Source of the DNA: Polytrichum commune
Taxonomy: Eukaryota; Streptophyta; Polytrichopsida; Polytrichales; Polytrichaceae
Direction of reading: 5' to 3'
Assembly: GCA_950295325.1 (NCBI GenBank)
Contig: OX485809.1
Coordinates: 23,138,144 to 23,202,143, forward strand
DNA length: 64,000 nucleotides
In this document: positions 35,664 through 47,001 of the stretch, piece after piece
How the letters are laid out: each line of letters starts with the position of its first letter
How positions within the stretch are numbered: position 1 is the first letter of the stretch
Notes under the pieces: generated by a model
Told to the model about the DNA's origin: nothing
Databases searched by the model: none
Seen by the model: the letters and a program-made list of their open reading frames with translations, nothing else
Program-made: the position numbers and the translations under genes

Positions 35664-38339
35664 CCTCCAAAAGGCCAATGTTTTGGGTTTGTCTAATGTT
35701 TTGATGCGTTACTTAGATATCGGCAACTTCAATGCGCCATTCATTTTGGAAGCATGAGATATGACCGTTGATATTGACAACCGATCATGGCTTAGGTTGC
35801 ATTTGGCAATATGGATATGAATTATGTAGAGGTCCAACTCTTGGACATGTGGATTGCATGGTCACACCCCGAGTTTAGTGAACGAATGGGCCACATGTAA
35901 TAAAATGTATTCCCCAAACCAACTTATACATTAACTTTGTATAATGTATATTTAGGTTGCCACATGTCACATAAATCCTACTCTTATGCCGCCATTCCAA
36001 CTTAGTGGAAGAGGCATATTAATTTATAAAAAAATGAGGCATATCTTGATTAAGTGGAAGTTGTGTATAGAATTGAATGAAGCAATTATTCCTTGATCCA
36101 ATGGTTGTACCACACTTGTAACACTAGGTGGTAAAAAAGAACAGTAGTAATATTACTCAATTGCAAGGTTGGAAAACCAAGTGATTCACCCCACCAACAT
36201 GCTTAAGCAAATGAGTAGCATATTTGTCCATAATTAAAGTACCTTCGGGTTTTTAGATTTGGAATGTACATCGGGGCTTATCATCCAACTCTTAAATACA
36301 TCCGATGTCATCTATGTTGTTTGGTTTGCAAACCATCACACATAATTTGTTGGCAACCACCTTCCCAAGCATCTTGGACATAGAGATTTGTAAATAATCA
36401 CAACTTTCAATTTGTAAGTGCATGTTGTGTTTACAAAAAGCGTAAGAGTGAGATGGTCCTTATGAATTTTGCACCCACAAACTTTTCCTTGCACTAAACA
36501 AATACGGCACTAATAAACCAAATAAACGAGTATCCATATTGTAAACATCTTCCAGTGCCATAACCAATGCGGAGGAGGTCAGTGCTTACCCAAATTGTGT
36601 GCAAGTTGTTTTGTGTGCAAATGTGGTCATCAACATCAAAATGATTGAAATTACAATCGAAATGAAAAGCTACCACCACTCAAGATTGCGGACACTTCCG
36701 GAGCCAAAAATTGAAGAGTGGCATGGGCAAATGTTGGAGTACAAGTTGGCAAGGACTGAACTTTCCAATCCAAAGAGATGTGAGATTCAAGTGTGGGGAC
36801 AAATTTCAAATTAAGAAGAGAAATCACTTGGGGGGGGGGTCACCGGCCAAAAAGTAGAAACCAAGTGAGAACAACTATAGGGTTTTTTTGATTCATTGGA
36901 AGGAAAAAATCTATAAACTTTGGATCTACTATAGCCTCCTTAAATTGCAAAACATGTGATTATATATAATTCCGTGTAAGAGGAAAACCCCCACTTTAAG
37001 TTTGAGGTAGAAAGAAATCAGGGTGACAAAAAAAAAAGAGGATTAAAAGAAAGAAAGAAAGAAAGAGTATATTCACATATAATACATGAATGAAAGAAAA
37101 TTTGAATGAATATTAATGGATGGGTCAAACTATGGATGAAGACTTAGTATTGATTGGGGTTTAGGATCAGGGTTTAGCCTTTGCGCCTACACGCCTTCGC
37201 ATACTTTCTCTTTCTCATTCTCTTTCTCTTGCTCTTAGCATTTCACAAGTCACTCCATAGTTGCATGATACTTATGTGGGCTGCACCGTATGATATTCTC
37301 AAGTTCTATCAACAACTCTTTGACTCTTCTCTTAGCTTCCTCGACCCTCTCCTCAGCTTGAGGCGCCTGATCTTCGGCTTCGTCCGATGCCTTCATGAAT
37401 ACTCCTCAACCATTGTGATAAAGGTTGCACTCCTTCTCCAAATGGATGCATTCTTGTGTTAGTCTTCCATCGTCGTTTATAATTCTATGGTTGTCCTAGG
37501 GATTGCACAAATTCTCTATGGAGATTTATGTTTGCGGTTTGCTAAAAATTTAGTGGAATACATTTTTTCTTTGTGTTTTTAAACACTTCAGCTTTGCAAT
37601 TGAACTTCTGGCTTGGTTTTCTTGGCGTGTGTTGTCTTTGTGCCACATTCATTAATTATGTTCCTGCTCATGTCATTGACCTCATTTCAACTGCATTGAT
37701 TGTGGATTTAACTTTTAGGTTACAAATTCCTAAACCGACATTTAACTTAGATGCATGACATGCTCTAGTTATGATGTGTACACTCTTCTTTCACCAATAT
37801 ATAGCAACGTGAATTTGCACCATGCCATATTGGAGTTCTAAGTTTGCCTTCGTACGGAACGAGTAAATCAAAGTTTTATAAGTAATTTACCATCACTTGA
37901 AATAGTATGAGTTTTCTTTCATAATTACCTATAGGGTGCCGAATATTTGGTGAAGTAGATTTATTTCTACCCAAAGGGTTCCCTAAAATCCAAATGAGAA
38001 GGTAAATAGCCCCCCAAAAAATACCCTTTGTACACACGTGGTTACATAACACAAGGGGGAGTGACCCCCGCCCCCCCCCCAAGAGAAATCAACAACTTCA
38101 TAATTGTAGTATGCAAATCCAGCAATCCCTAAATCCTTTAACCTCCAGCCAAACCCAGAGACTCAAAAGTACAATATTTGTTTTGAAACCAAGTTTTAAA
38201 ACAATGAACTTGAGGTAGCTAAGTTAACCCATTCATACATTCACCATGTACTCCCTGATCTCAAGGTAGATCACAATGTGGGTCCCACTACGTGCGCGCA
38301 TTCATTTCCTCTATTATATGACAAATCGAACCTAAAAAT
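35664..38339. other. No gene recognised
   Basis: AT-rich, with a GAAA microsatellite at 37045-37066 and short C/G runs (36830, 38068). ORF 37181-37462 is hydrophobic (LFLILFLLLLAF) from pyrimidine-rich DNA, not a recognised membrane protein. Confidence 0.5.
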
Positions 38340-38452
38340 TAACATATGACGAGTGTTGTAGTCGTAATATCGGGGTGATTTAACACTAAAAGTTTGGTTG
38401 ATGGGAAATGCGTCGTATAAGCAAATGTCGTATTATCGGGGTTAGAGTGTAT
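38340..38452. mobile_element. Terminal fragment of the pogo-like family
   Basis: ACGAGTGTTGTAGTCGTAAT, AAAGTTTGGTTG, GTCGTATAAGC and GTCGTATTATCGGGGTTAG follow in the same order as 55915-56032 (GTGTCGTAGTCGTAT, AAAGTTTGGTCG, GTCGTATAAACG, ACGAGGTTAG). It is a solo end or a short MITE derivative of the element at 54357-56037. Confidence 0.65.
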
Positions 38453-38533
38453 TTGCTTCAGCATTAAGTTATGAATTCAAAGATGAAAACTTGAAACCCA
38501 CAAGTGGCAAAAGTTTTAGAAGTTGCTACGATT

Positions 38534-38806
38534 CGTAACCGGTTGGCCGCTTTGTTTCACTGAGGTGGCACTACACGATGGGCTTTGAGCACACAGGTTT
38601 GCAGACGATAACCTCGACATCCCAGCCGGTTATGATCTAAATCGGATATAGACAGATTACAAAATCACTTAAAGCCGGTTATAAGCAATTTGAAACAAAT
38701 ATGAGAACTATTCCGACACGTGGCATTTTAAGGATGCTCAAATTTCAACAGGTGACCTACTGTTTAGGTCACCTGCGTGGCTCAACAAAGCGGCCAACCG
38801 GTTACG
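38534..38806. mobile_element. MITE-like element with 23-bp perfect inverted ends
   Basis: CGTAACCGGTTGGCCGCTTT at 38534 and its complement ending at 38806 are identical over 23 bp. The interior has repeated CCGGTTAT motifs and a small palindrome (CAGGTGACC...GGTCACCTG at about 38749-38775). It abuts a second hairpin at 38810. Confidence 0.7.
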
Positions 38807-38809
38807 TCC

Positions 38810-38923
38810 GGTAATCGTTTTATTGGAACCGGTCATCAGTGCAGAACATGTTTTGTCCAGCTGGCTCGCCACCTTGACAAAACCGGTTCTGCACCGATAA
38901 CCTTTTCCAATAAAACGATTACC
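38810..38923. repeat. 114-bp hairpin adjoining the 38534-38806 element
   Basis: GGTAATCGTTTTATTGG pairs with CCAATAAAACGATTACC (38810 and 38907-38923); AACCGGT and AGTGCAGAAC pair with GGTTCTGCAC further in. It may be a separate MITE or part of a composite. Confidence 0.65.
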
Positions 38924-39117
38924 TAATACATATGCGTGTCAACAATGCTATGAAATGAAAGCATCAGTGTGATTTTTCTTTTGTCTTTGTTACATCATGA
39001 CAATCGAATTTTGCAATGTTTAAGTTTCTATTCTGCAACGTGTTAGCTGTCATGCACACAGGACTCCACAATATCTAGAAACTTCCTAGTGTGATCGGGC
39101 CTTAGTTCTAATAAAAG

Positions 39118-39334
39118 CTACAATGATTTTTCCGATTATTGCATGTTACTACTCGGAGTTACACAATGTAAATAACAACTTGCTCAGGAGTTCAATTTTA
39201 CTAACGGAAGTTCAATAGGTTGTTTGGACATTATAGAACGTAAATGATAGAATATTACATTCTCATTTGTTTTAGAGTTATAGCATTGCATAACTCAAAA
39301 TAGTAACATGCACCAATTGGGATAATCAGTGTAG
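39118..39334. mobile_element. MITE-like element, family C copy 3
   Basis: 217 bp. CTACAATGATTTTTCCGATTATTG at the left, CAATTGGGATAATCAGTGTAG at the right; interior as in 29881-30105 (GGAGTTCAATTTTACTAACG, ACATTATAGAACGTAAATGA, AGCATTGCATAAC). Confidence 0.8.
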
Positions 39335-39705
39335 AAGTATGGGAGGAACATTGAACTAGAGAGGAGACCAGAGGGGCTCATTTTGATACAATTATTGTTT
39401 TAGTTTCCTCTTAGTGTGTTCATGGTTTGGATGTTAACATGCCAATTGTTCATAAGATTTCAATGTATTTTTCTTATGAAACTTAAATATCCAATATCAA
39501 GATCGTGATCCTCAAAGAAGTTGACAGCAACATAAGCTGAGGGTGCTTAAATCAACACTTTAAGCTATTGCACATACGTATGGCTATGTGGTTGATATAA
39601 AAATATATATTCTCATATTAGTCTTTGGGCTTAACACATGTATAAAGAAAAGAAATATATTTTATCCTCAATTGAATAGTTGATGAATATTCAAAGTCAA
39701 GATCA

Positions 39706-39988
39706 CTACACTGACTATGATATTTAGTGTTTGATTATATTTAATGTTGCAACTCCTTGACAATTAGTGTTAGAAGATATGCTGGAATTCTCCTTTTATC
39801 ATTGTTAAATTTTTTTTCTCATATCCTTACTAACACTAAATTCAAACATGTAACTTCCACATATTACCATAGTTGATATTTAGTGTTTGAGACTACATTT
39901 AATGTTACTTACTTTCATAGGGCTATGGACATTTAGTATATGTGTTCGTATTTAGTGTATCAAACACTAAATATCATATTCAGTGTAG
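39706..39988. mobile_element. MITE-like element E with CTACACT termini
   Basis: 283 bp. Left end CTACACTGACTATGATATTT, right end AAATATCATATTCAGTGTAG, inverted repeats of about 28 bp with one mismatch. The interior repeats TAGTGTT and AACACTAAAT motifs in both orientations and is unrelated to families A-C. Confidence 0.75.
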
Positions 39989-40669
39989 CTTCCTTAAACC
40001 AATCCCAATGCCCATGTAAGACGACCTTGCATATGATTAGGACCCCCACCTTCATTGCCTATAACTAACACAACATAATTGGGTACTAGACCCAAGCTAG
40101 ATCAAAGCCCAACATGGCCATCTCCATGATCCCACCCAATTCGATTCTAGAACCGTCCCCTTGCATCCTGATACTGACCCCCTTTGTGCCCATAGTTGAC
40201 CCCCTTTATAATGATAACCGACCCCTTGGCATTGTGGGCTTGAACCATCCTCCCTCCCTTCAAGTGCCATAATAGAATGCCTAGAATAGGCATTAACAAG
40301 CCACCCTGGACCCACCTTGAATAGGCCCGAGATAGAGTGGAGCCCATTACGTACCCTATATGGAGGTAATGGAGTCTGATATGTGGTGGCATCACTAATG
40401 GCACCTAAACCCGTCACTTTATGGGCCCAAGCACTCCTTTCTCATGGGGAACGGGTCAAGGTAGTAAGTAGAGTGTTGGTGATTGGGAGGCATTTATAAG
40501 TGTTGTTTTTGGGTGGAGTGTTGATTTTAGCACCCTCTACCTTAGAGGAATTGAAGTTAAGATCTTAAAACTCGATTTATGGATGCTTTCAAAATAATGG
40601 TTTAGAAACACAACGGGTGAGGTCCTTCATGTGATCAAAATGTAAAACCCGAGGGGGCGTAATCGAACA

Positions 40670-40888
40670 CTACACTATTTATGGTGTTAGTGTCACTTAT
40701 GTTCAAAATTACAAAATGCTATAACTTTTTGCTAAGAATGTAACTTTGTACCAAGTGAAGGCTTTCATATATTATAAAGTCCTCACAACTTATTAATTGT
40801 TGTCTGTAAGAAATGAAATCTATAGTAAGAGATTATAGCATTTCCCAATTTCAAATAGTAACCAACACTAAATACCATGAATATGTAG
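40670..40888. mobile_element. MITE-like element, family C-type copy 4
   Basis: 219 bp. CTACACTATTTATGGTGTTAGTG at the left pairs with CACTAAATACCATGAATATGTAG at the right. The subterminal AAATGCTATAACTTTT pairs with GATTATAGCATTT. Same size and plan as copies 1-3. Confidence 0.7.
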
Positions 40889-41034
40889 TTTTATGTAGAT
40901 GCCTATATTTGTGTGGTATGTGGTAAGACTTGTACTTGAAAATAGACATCAAAAAGGACATGTGTTACAATAAGATAGTACTATGTGCTCGTAACGAGGA
41001 CGCCATCCTAGGTAGAGTAGTTAGCATAATTGAG

Positions 41035-41190
41035 AGGACCCCCTCCCCCCCCCCCCAATTATGTTGACTATTGAATCTAAAAAGACTAACAATTTTTGAA
41101 CACATAGTCTAATAAAATCTTCAACACGCATCTTTTGGCCATTCATACTTGGATCCCCACTTAACCATGCACCACTCAAATGCATGTGTA
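41035..41190 (+). repeat. Dispersed repeat G, copy 3 (3' part)
   Basis: Starts with a 14-base C-run, then CAATTATGTTGACTATTGAA, GAACACATAGTC, GCATCTTTTGGCC and CATGCACCACTCAAATGC. The left half of the family is missing. Confidence 0.5.
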
Positions 41191-41662
41191 TATTGAAGGT
41201 AAGCAACCAAATTACGCATGTGTACCTTACCATATCATTGTCCTAGCATATTTTTGCACGTAAGGTAGATGGGTCTTAAGCGGCTTGTTTTCTGAATTGG
41301 TCCCATGTATTTGATTGGTATGTGGTTCAGTGCAAATCCAAGAAGAAACATCATACATGAAACATGTTAAAAAGAGGATGAACTAGGTCTTCAAATATTT
41401 CATAACTACTTGCACTCAACAATGAACACAAGTGGGAAGACTTATATATATCTAGTTAAAAAAACCACAATCATTCATTTTTGATAACCATAACTAAAAC
41501 AATGGAGATTCAATTTTCAACATGATTTTTGCATATGTTTCATTGTAGATTTGCTAATGCAACATGAGTTTTGTTGTGTAAATCTGATCGGTAGACGTTG
41601 GGAACATGAGAAATGAACCAAGTAACACCGACATTACCTTGAATCGGTTCAAATCCTCATGA

Positions 41663-41722
41663 TTTGGGCGAACCAACCCATACACTCGTTCCTTGTTGGA
41701 TGCCTAAACCCTTGCCTCCAAG
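41663..41722 (+). repeat. Dispersed repeat F, copy 2
   Basis: TTTGGGCGAACCAACCCATA, CACTCGTTCCTTGTTGGATG and CCTAAACCCTTGCCTCCAAG; same order as copy 1. It is preceded by CGGTTCAAATCC, a B-box-like word, so the family may be tRNA-related. Confidence 0.6.
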
Positions 41723-42117
41723 CAGTGCTCAAGATTGAAACCCTCATATGAGTTTCATTTTGAAGGGCTCTCAAATTTCAGTCCTTCAATTGAAGCACTC
41801 GTTCAAATCCAAGACGTCAATCTAAGAACATAGAAATGAAATACAAAACTCATATTAAACTTGTGCATGAATTATATGGTACATGTTTCTAGTACAACGT
41901 GAAGAATTAAGAATCAACCATCGAACTCCACTTCTTGTAGTGACAATGCCCTACGCTTGTTGGTTCTTGTGATGGGCAAATTATGTTGAGGACTTCAAGT
42001 GACGTCTTCATTTTCAATTTGGGGTTGCTTTCAATTTTGAAGGGATGTTTTGAGAGAGGTATATTTTGAAGGGGGCCACATCGTGTTGGAGGCCATTGAA
42101 GACTCCAATCTTGAACA

Positions 42118-42210
42118 ATGCCTCCAAGAAACTCGTGTACGGGTTGGTTCGCCCCAACCCCTAAACCCTTGCCTCCAAGGAACCAATATACAAGTTGGTT
42201 CGCCCCAGCC
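42118..42210 (+). repeat. Rearranged repeat F: ~52-bp tandem units
   Basis: TGCCTCCAAG + GTTGGTTCGCCCCA occurs twice in tandem (42119 and 42171). GTACGGGTTGGTTCGCCC is the inverse of the first half of copy 2, while CTAAACCCTTGCCTCCAAG is direct. The family modules have been shuffled here. Confidence 0.55.
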
Positions 42211-42749
42211 AGATCCTCGTGTTTCCAAGTCCAATCGGTTACATGTTGAGATCTTCCAATTTTCTGTATTAATTTGAGGTTATTTCTATAGATTGTTTCA
42301 AAAGCAGTGGATGAGTGGTGGCAGGAACGGTGGAGATCTTACATCGGTCAAATCCGATGGTCGAGAATGCACATGCAACGTGGCCTCACCAGAAGCCAGA
42401 AGCTGCTTTCATCGCCCATAGACTTCTTCTCGACAAATGATGGATCGGTGCTTTTCCTGAAGTCTTGAACTTCAACCAGTCATTTCACAAACTCAACCAG
42501 TTCATCATCTGTAACCAGTGGCCGGTTCTCCCCATTCACTCTACCAGATAACATAGACCTGCAATTCCATATCCAATGGTCCAAAGTGTATGTGCTAGTC
42601 ACATCTGCCGCCCTTGAGAAGCCTAAGAGAGGCCGTGACAAGTGTGTACTTTGAGGGTGGTGAATGTTACAGTCGACTCTTATGGGATTTAAATCCATCG
42701 TTGGCAAGTAAAGACTTGTCGCATCTCATAATGTTGGAAGCACGTAGTA

Positions 42750-43140
42750 CTACACCAAATATGATATTTGGTTTCATATGGCATTCAATGTCACTATGCT
42801 ACCTTTTTGGATGACACTCCTTGTGATTAAGTTTACAAATATTGTCATGGATGATGGATGACGGATGACTTCATCCATTGGCCAAACCCCCTACTTTCTT
42901 TGGTCAGGAACTTGTGATGAGAATTTGTCACGGATGATTGAAATTCGGATGAAAAACCACTTCGTACGTGACGGTAATTGCAACACTGTAAATCTATGAT
43001 CCCCCGAAAATTTTACAAGGGATGGCAACTAATGTTGGGTTAACATTTACTGTTGGTGGCATTATACCGCGGTTTTCGATTAATATTGAGCAAGACAACT
43101 AGAATTGATGACACTAATTATCATATTTGGTATAGTGTAG
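42750..43140 (-). mobile_element. MITE-like element, family B copy 2
   Basis: Ends CTACACCAAATATGATATTTGG and ATATTTGGTATAGTGTAG. Shares with 7986-8370 (inverted) the blocks TGTCATGGATGATGGATGA, GATTGAAATTCGGATGAAAAA and CCCCCGAAAATTTTACAA. It is non-coding. Confidence 0.75.
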
Positions 43141-43439
43141 CGGCCAGCCTTTTATTTATTAATTTATTATTATTATATTTGAGAGTCATAACCAAAACAT
43201 AGATATGGGCAGAACACTTGAAGAGAGTGTGTAAGTCCAAACATATTATAACACTATACCTATGCTATTAACCAAAAAAGTGCATGATATTCATTCGACT
43301 TAACATACTTGGTGTTGTCTCCTGACTCCTCTGTGATCGACAATGGACATACTTAGCAGTGACCACACTAGATTGTGTTTTTAGGTACTTCAAACATCTC
43401 CAAAGTGAAACCGTTTTAGGTATAGCATGGCCTCATCGA

Positions 43440-43660
43440 TGGGGGTACATGCTCCCAACACTTACTGAGGGGGAGGGCATACCAAGGGAGGGGAGGGTAA
43501 AAACGCTGATTTCTATTATCCAAATCTTGATTGTTGTTTTAAGTTCAATAAACACCATAGACCTCAAATTGATCCAAAAGCTTGATTTGGGAGGAATGAG
43601 CAACAAACTTATAGGGTCCATTTTTTACTATTATCCCCTTGTTAGGTGTTGAAATTCTCC
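43440..43660 (+). repeat. Dispersed repeat D, copy 3
   Basis: Contains CTTACTGAGGGGGAGGGC, GAGGGTAAAAACGCTGATT, GATTGTTGTTTTAAG, GATTTGGGAGGAATGAGC and AACTTATAGGGTCC in the order of copies 1-2. It is uninterrupted, so it shows the empty site for copy 2. Confidence 0.6.
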
Positions 43661-44499
43661 ACTCTACAAGTTGCATATTTGAAGGGGCGGAAGATTTTAG
43701 AGGAGAGAGAGCAAGCACCTCTAAGTTGGCGATGATGATGAGAACTTGTGGGCACCTACAATAATCTCCCACTTAAGTACGCACTTTCAACTGGAGGCGT
43801 TGGTGCGCACTTAGTTGGGTGTGTACTTTACTCATATTGTTGTCTAGACCTTCTGATTTGATGAATTGCAACGTGAAACGGATGAAACCTGAGGCAACCC
43901 GCTTGACTGAAGCCCAATGATGTGAAATCATTGCAAAGTTGAGCAAGCCAAACACGCCGAGCAAGCGGGCATTAGGGTGGGAGTGTGAAGTCAGTGAAGG
44001 CGCCATCCGGAAAGTTCTGGAAACGATGTGAATTGAAGAAGAACCACCTATCGATGACAAAATCCAACCTATCGAGACATTTGCTAAATCTAAAAGTGCT
44101 ACCGACTTCAAAGGCTTTGAAGCTCTCCATAGCATTGTCCTCGCCATCGACGACCAATTGCTTTGCCTTGATGTTCAACGGAAGTTGGACAGATGTATGA
44201 TGAATTGTGGCGATGATTTGAGACATTTTAGCAAAACAGTAACAAAATAACATTGAATGTCAAGCATAAAAAATTCATGCATACATGGCAAATGACTTTG
44301 CATGACATGTTCAAACAATAAAGTATGAACCTTGATTTTTGTCACAAAATTTGCGCACTTAACCGGGATGCGTACTTAAACGGGTGTGTAATTAAGCAAG
44401 AGATTATTGTACTTTGTTGAATTCCACTTCTAAAATGTTCAAAGATGTTCATTTGGAGAACGCGTGGGAATGCTCTTAGTTGCTTCAACCTAGGCCTTA
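43661..44499 (-). other. Unrecognised minus-strand ORFs
   Basis: Overlapping minus-strand ORFs at 43773-44147 (124 codons) and 43972-44253 (93 codons) show no known domain. GCGCACTTA / GTGTGTACTT words recur at 43765-43835 and 44350-44395 in similar order, so they may bound an old element. Confidence 0.35.
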
Positions 44500-44722
44500 A
44501 AATATGATTATACTAGTTATCTCATTGTGCGTGTTATTATTCGAAGTTGCGTAATGCTATGACTATTTAATGAGAATGTAATATTTAATCAAGCAAAGTT
44601 ACTTATGTTCTGTAATCTCCAAAGAGCCTATTTAATTTTTGTTAGTAAAAAATGAATTCCTAACTAAGACATTATTGCATTGCGTAATTCCAATTGGGAA
44701 CATGCACTAAATGGGATAATCT
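44500..44722. mobile_element. MITE-like element, family C copy 5 (degraded ends)
   Basis: Internal plan of family C is clear: GAAGTTGCGTAATGCTATGAC pairs with CATTGCGTAATTCC, and GGGATAATCTG near the right end matches copies 2-3. The CTACACT terminus is eroded, so borders are approximate. Confidence 0.55.
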
Positions 44723-45473
44723 GTCTAATTATCCAAACTAAGTTTTTCTTCCACCTCATGCTACTATCAATAATTTGTTTTTTACATAATACACAAAATG
44801 GGCAGATTGCGTGATCATTGTAGTATAAAACCCATCTCTACAAACTTATATGTAGTACTTTGTTATAAAATGTCGGATTCACCTCAATAAACTAATTTGG
44901 ATTTTTGACCCCAATGGAGATGCTTTACGGCTCAATTTATTACGCATGGTCAATGAAATATGTTTCAGTGTTTATCAGTATATGATGATGGCGCATGCCC
45001 ACTTGGAGTGTGAAAACACTTGATCCCATTCCGACTTCGAAATGTGAAATCATTGTACATTATATGTTTTGATTTGCAAATTTTAGGAGACACATTTGAA
45101 GCCCGAGTCTCACATGTCTAAATGGAGATTTCCTTACTTGCAGTTGTTTTGCGGTGTGTTTGGACCATCTCTGGTTGGCGTGCACACTCTAACCTAGCAA
45201 TAAGAGGTGACACCTTTGACCGTGTTTCATGAAGAGCACGGCCAGATATATCTAATCATGTTTTCTCCCTATATTTTCGCACCTCAACGTTAGTAGAGAC
45301 CCAAAAAGATGTCTTTGCTCAAAAACCTCCAGTTAATAGGGTAAACAATGTAACCAAAGCACCTATTTTGGCACCGCTTTTAAAAAATAATTGAAAAGTG
45401 TGGTGCTTTGACGTGAAGCTCAAAAATTGATATGGTAAGTAGAGGGATTGATAATTGAGAGTGTGTTTTTTTA

Positions 45474-45500
45474 AATAATAATAATAATAATAATAATAAT
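45474..45500. repeat. (AAT)n microsatellite
   Basis: About nine AAT units, about 300 bp upstream of family C copy 6. Confidence 0.97.
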
Positions 45501-45781
45501 TATTACTTGTGAGACACTAATCTCTCCTAAGGACCATACGTAAGATCCCCAAAAGTTACGATTCATTATTCAAGAAAAGAGATAGAGAGTAACGCTCTAT
45601 TTGTTGTGCAGGGGTAGGTTAAGTCAAGAAACAATAAATGAATTCAAGATAAAATCCTTGGGTTCTACGTAATAATCAACAATTTCACCCTTCCCAACGG
45701 TATGGTGTTGCGACCATGTGCTCATGCTTCCTACGGGTGAATATTTTCAAGCTGGTTGGTTTTCTCCCCCTATGAAACCCT

Positions 45782-45985
45782 CTACACTATTTTGTGTATT
45801 GTACGTGGATTGCCATGTGGAGTTACGCATTGCTGTAACATTTTACTGAGAGTATCATTTTTGACCCAAATAAGAGAAGCACTTAGCATGCATACCCAAG
45901 AATATGATACAACGCAGTTGGTAAAGAGTTATATCAACACGTAACTCCGAATGGTAAACCGCACCAATTAGACAAAATAGTGTAG
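45782..45985. mobile_element. MITE-like element, family C-type copy 6
   Basis: 204 bp. Perfect 14-bp inverted ends CTACACTATTTTGT / ACAAAATAGTGTAG, with GGAGTTACGCATTGCTGTAAC near the left pairing with CACGTAACTCC on the right. It lies about 430 bp upstream of the NLP GC-rich leader. Confidence 0.75.
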
Positions 45986-46414
45986 TGGCGGGCCCCTGCG
46001 CTGCCACCTAAGCGCACCCACTTCCCTCTCCAGGCGATCATGGAGGTGATTTGCTTGGCCTCGGAAAAGGTTCACAGGAAGCCAAAGCTATTTGTGGGGC
46101 CTTATTGACATGTGGCAAGCTTGGAATCTTGATCATGCACATTGCACAAATGCCCTTGCTTATTGTAATGACTCTATGGTGGCCTGTAATTTATGTGTCC
46201 CCCGGTGTAAAACGTTTCAACATTGTGGATTGCATCCGAACATATATAGTAGCAAATGCGAAGAGTCATAACCTTAAAGTAACATAGAATACTACATAAT
46301 TGTTAAAAAAAAAGTAGAATAATAAATTAAACATTTTCTATCAACCGCACAGATAAGTTACTGAAACTGGGGGAGGGGGGAATAGGAATCTACATTCCCC
46401 TTGCTTGTAGCCTT

Positions 46415-47001
46415 CATTGTTGGAAGCGGCTAGGCCGGAGACGCCAGCCTCCCAGCCGCGGCCAAACCGGGCCACGCGGCGGCGGCAGCGGCAGGGCCAG
46501 CCTCTTCAAGAGCGTCTGCGCGGGGCTTGGTGGTTCTTTCTGCCCCTCCGGTTGCTTGTTCATGGTGATCGCTGTCGATTGTCTTCTACACTTTCTTTTG
46601 TGTCGTAGTTTATTCATTTATTTTGATCGATCGTCTTAGCTAAGTTCCTAGAACAATCGAAAACTGTCTTGCTGCATCATGCAATGGCAGGAATGAACGC
46701 AGTGATGTGCACAGCGACGAACATTAACTTGGTCCTGTGGGAAGAATCGTGATCAGAGGCGAGGACCATGAGCAAAAGTGAGCAGGAGAGGGATCAGAGA
46801 AAGAGAGATCGCGATGGCGGAGGGTGAGTCCTAGTGCTACTGATTCTGTGCATTTAAGTTTTCTTGTGTCGGAACAAAGGCGAAATAAAGTTGAAGGGTT
46901 TTCAAGGGGAGGAGATAGTCGCATGCTGCTAGGACGCGGCGTAAGTTAAGCGAGCAAGGGTAGGTGGAAGGGAAGAACTTTAACTTAGGTTGGTGAGATT
47001 G
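46415..47001 (+). promoter_or_regulatory. GC-rich promoter / 5' leader region of NLP
   Basis: About 150 bp at 46425-46550 is strongly CpG-rich (GCCGCGGCC, CGGCGGCGGCAGCGG) in a very AT-rich neighbourhood, then moderately GC-rich DNA runs to the start codon. This marks the probable promoter and leader. Several ATGs precede the start (for example 46561, 46814), so upstream ORFs or a 5' UTR intron are possible. No TATA box or transcription start can be placed from sequence alone. The GC-rich block has ORFs on both strands, but neither resembles a known protein. Confidence 0.5.

Larger units (their letters stand above)
41191..42749. other. No gene recognised outside repeat F
   Basis: AT-rich DNA; 42290-42720 has balanced composition but only short ORFs without motifs. 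Confidence 0.5.
44723..46414. other. No gene recognised upstream of NLP
   Basis: AT-rich. CCCCAATGGAGATGCTTTA at about 44911-44930 resembles a Harbinger-type end (GCATCTCCATTGGGG with TTA). ORF 46051-46287 has no domain. Confidence 0.45.

Noticed and set aside
43773-44253. Minus-strand ORFs as a retrotransposon gag
   Set aside because: Considered because of length and overlap, but there is no zinc knuckle, protease or gag motif and no LTRs were found.
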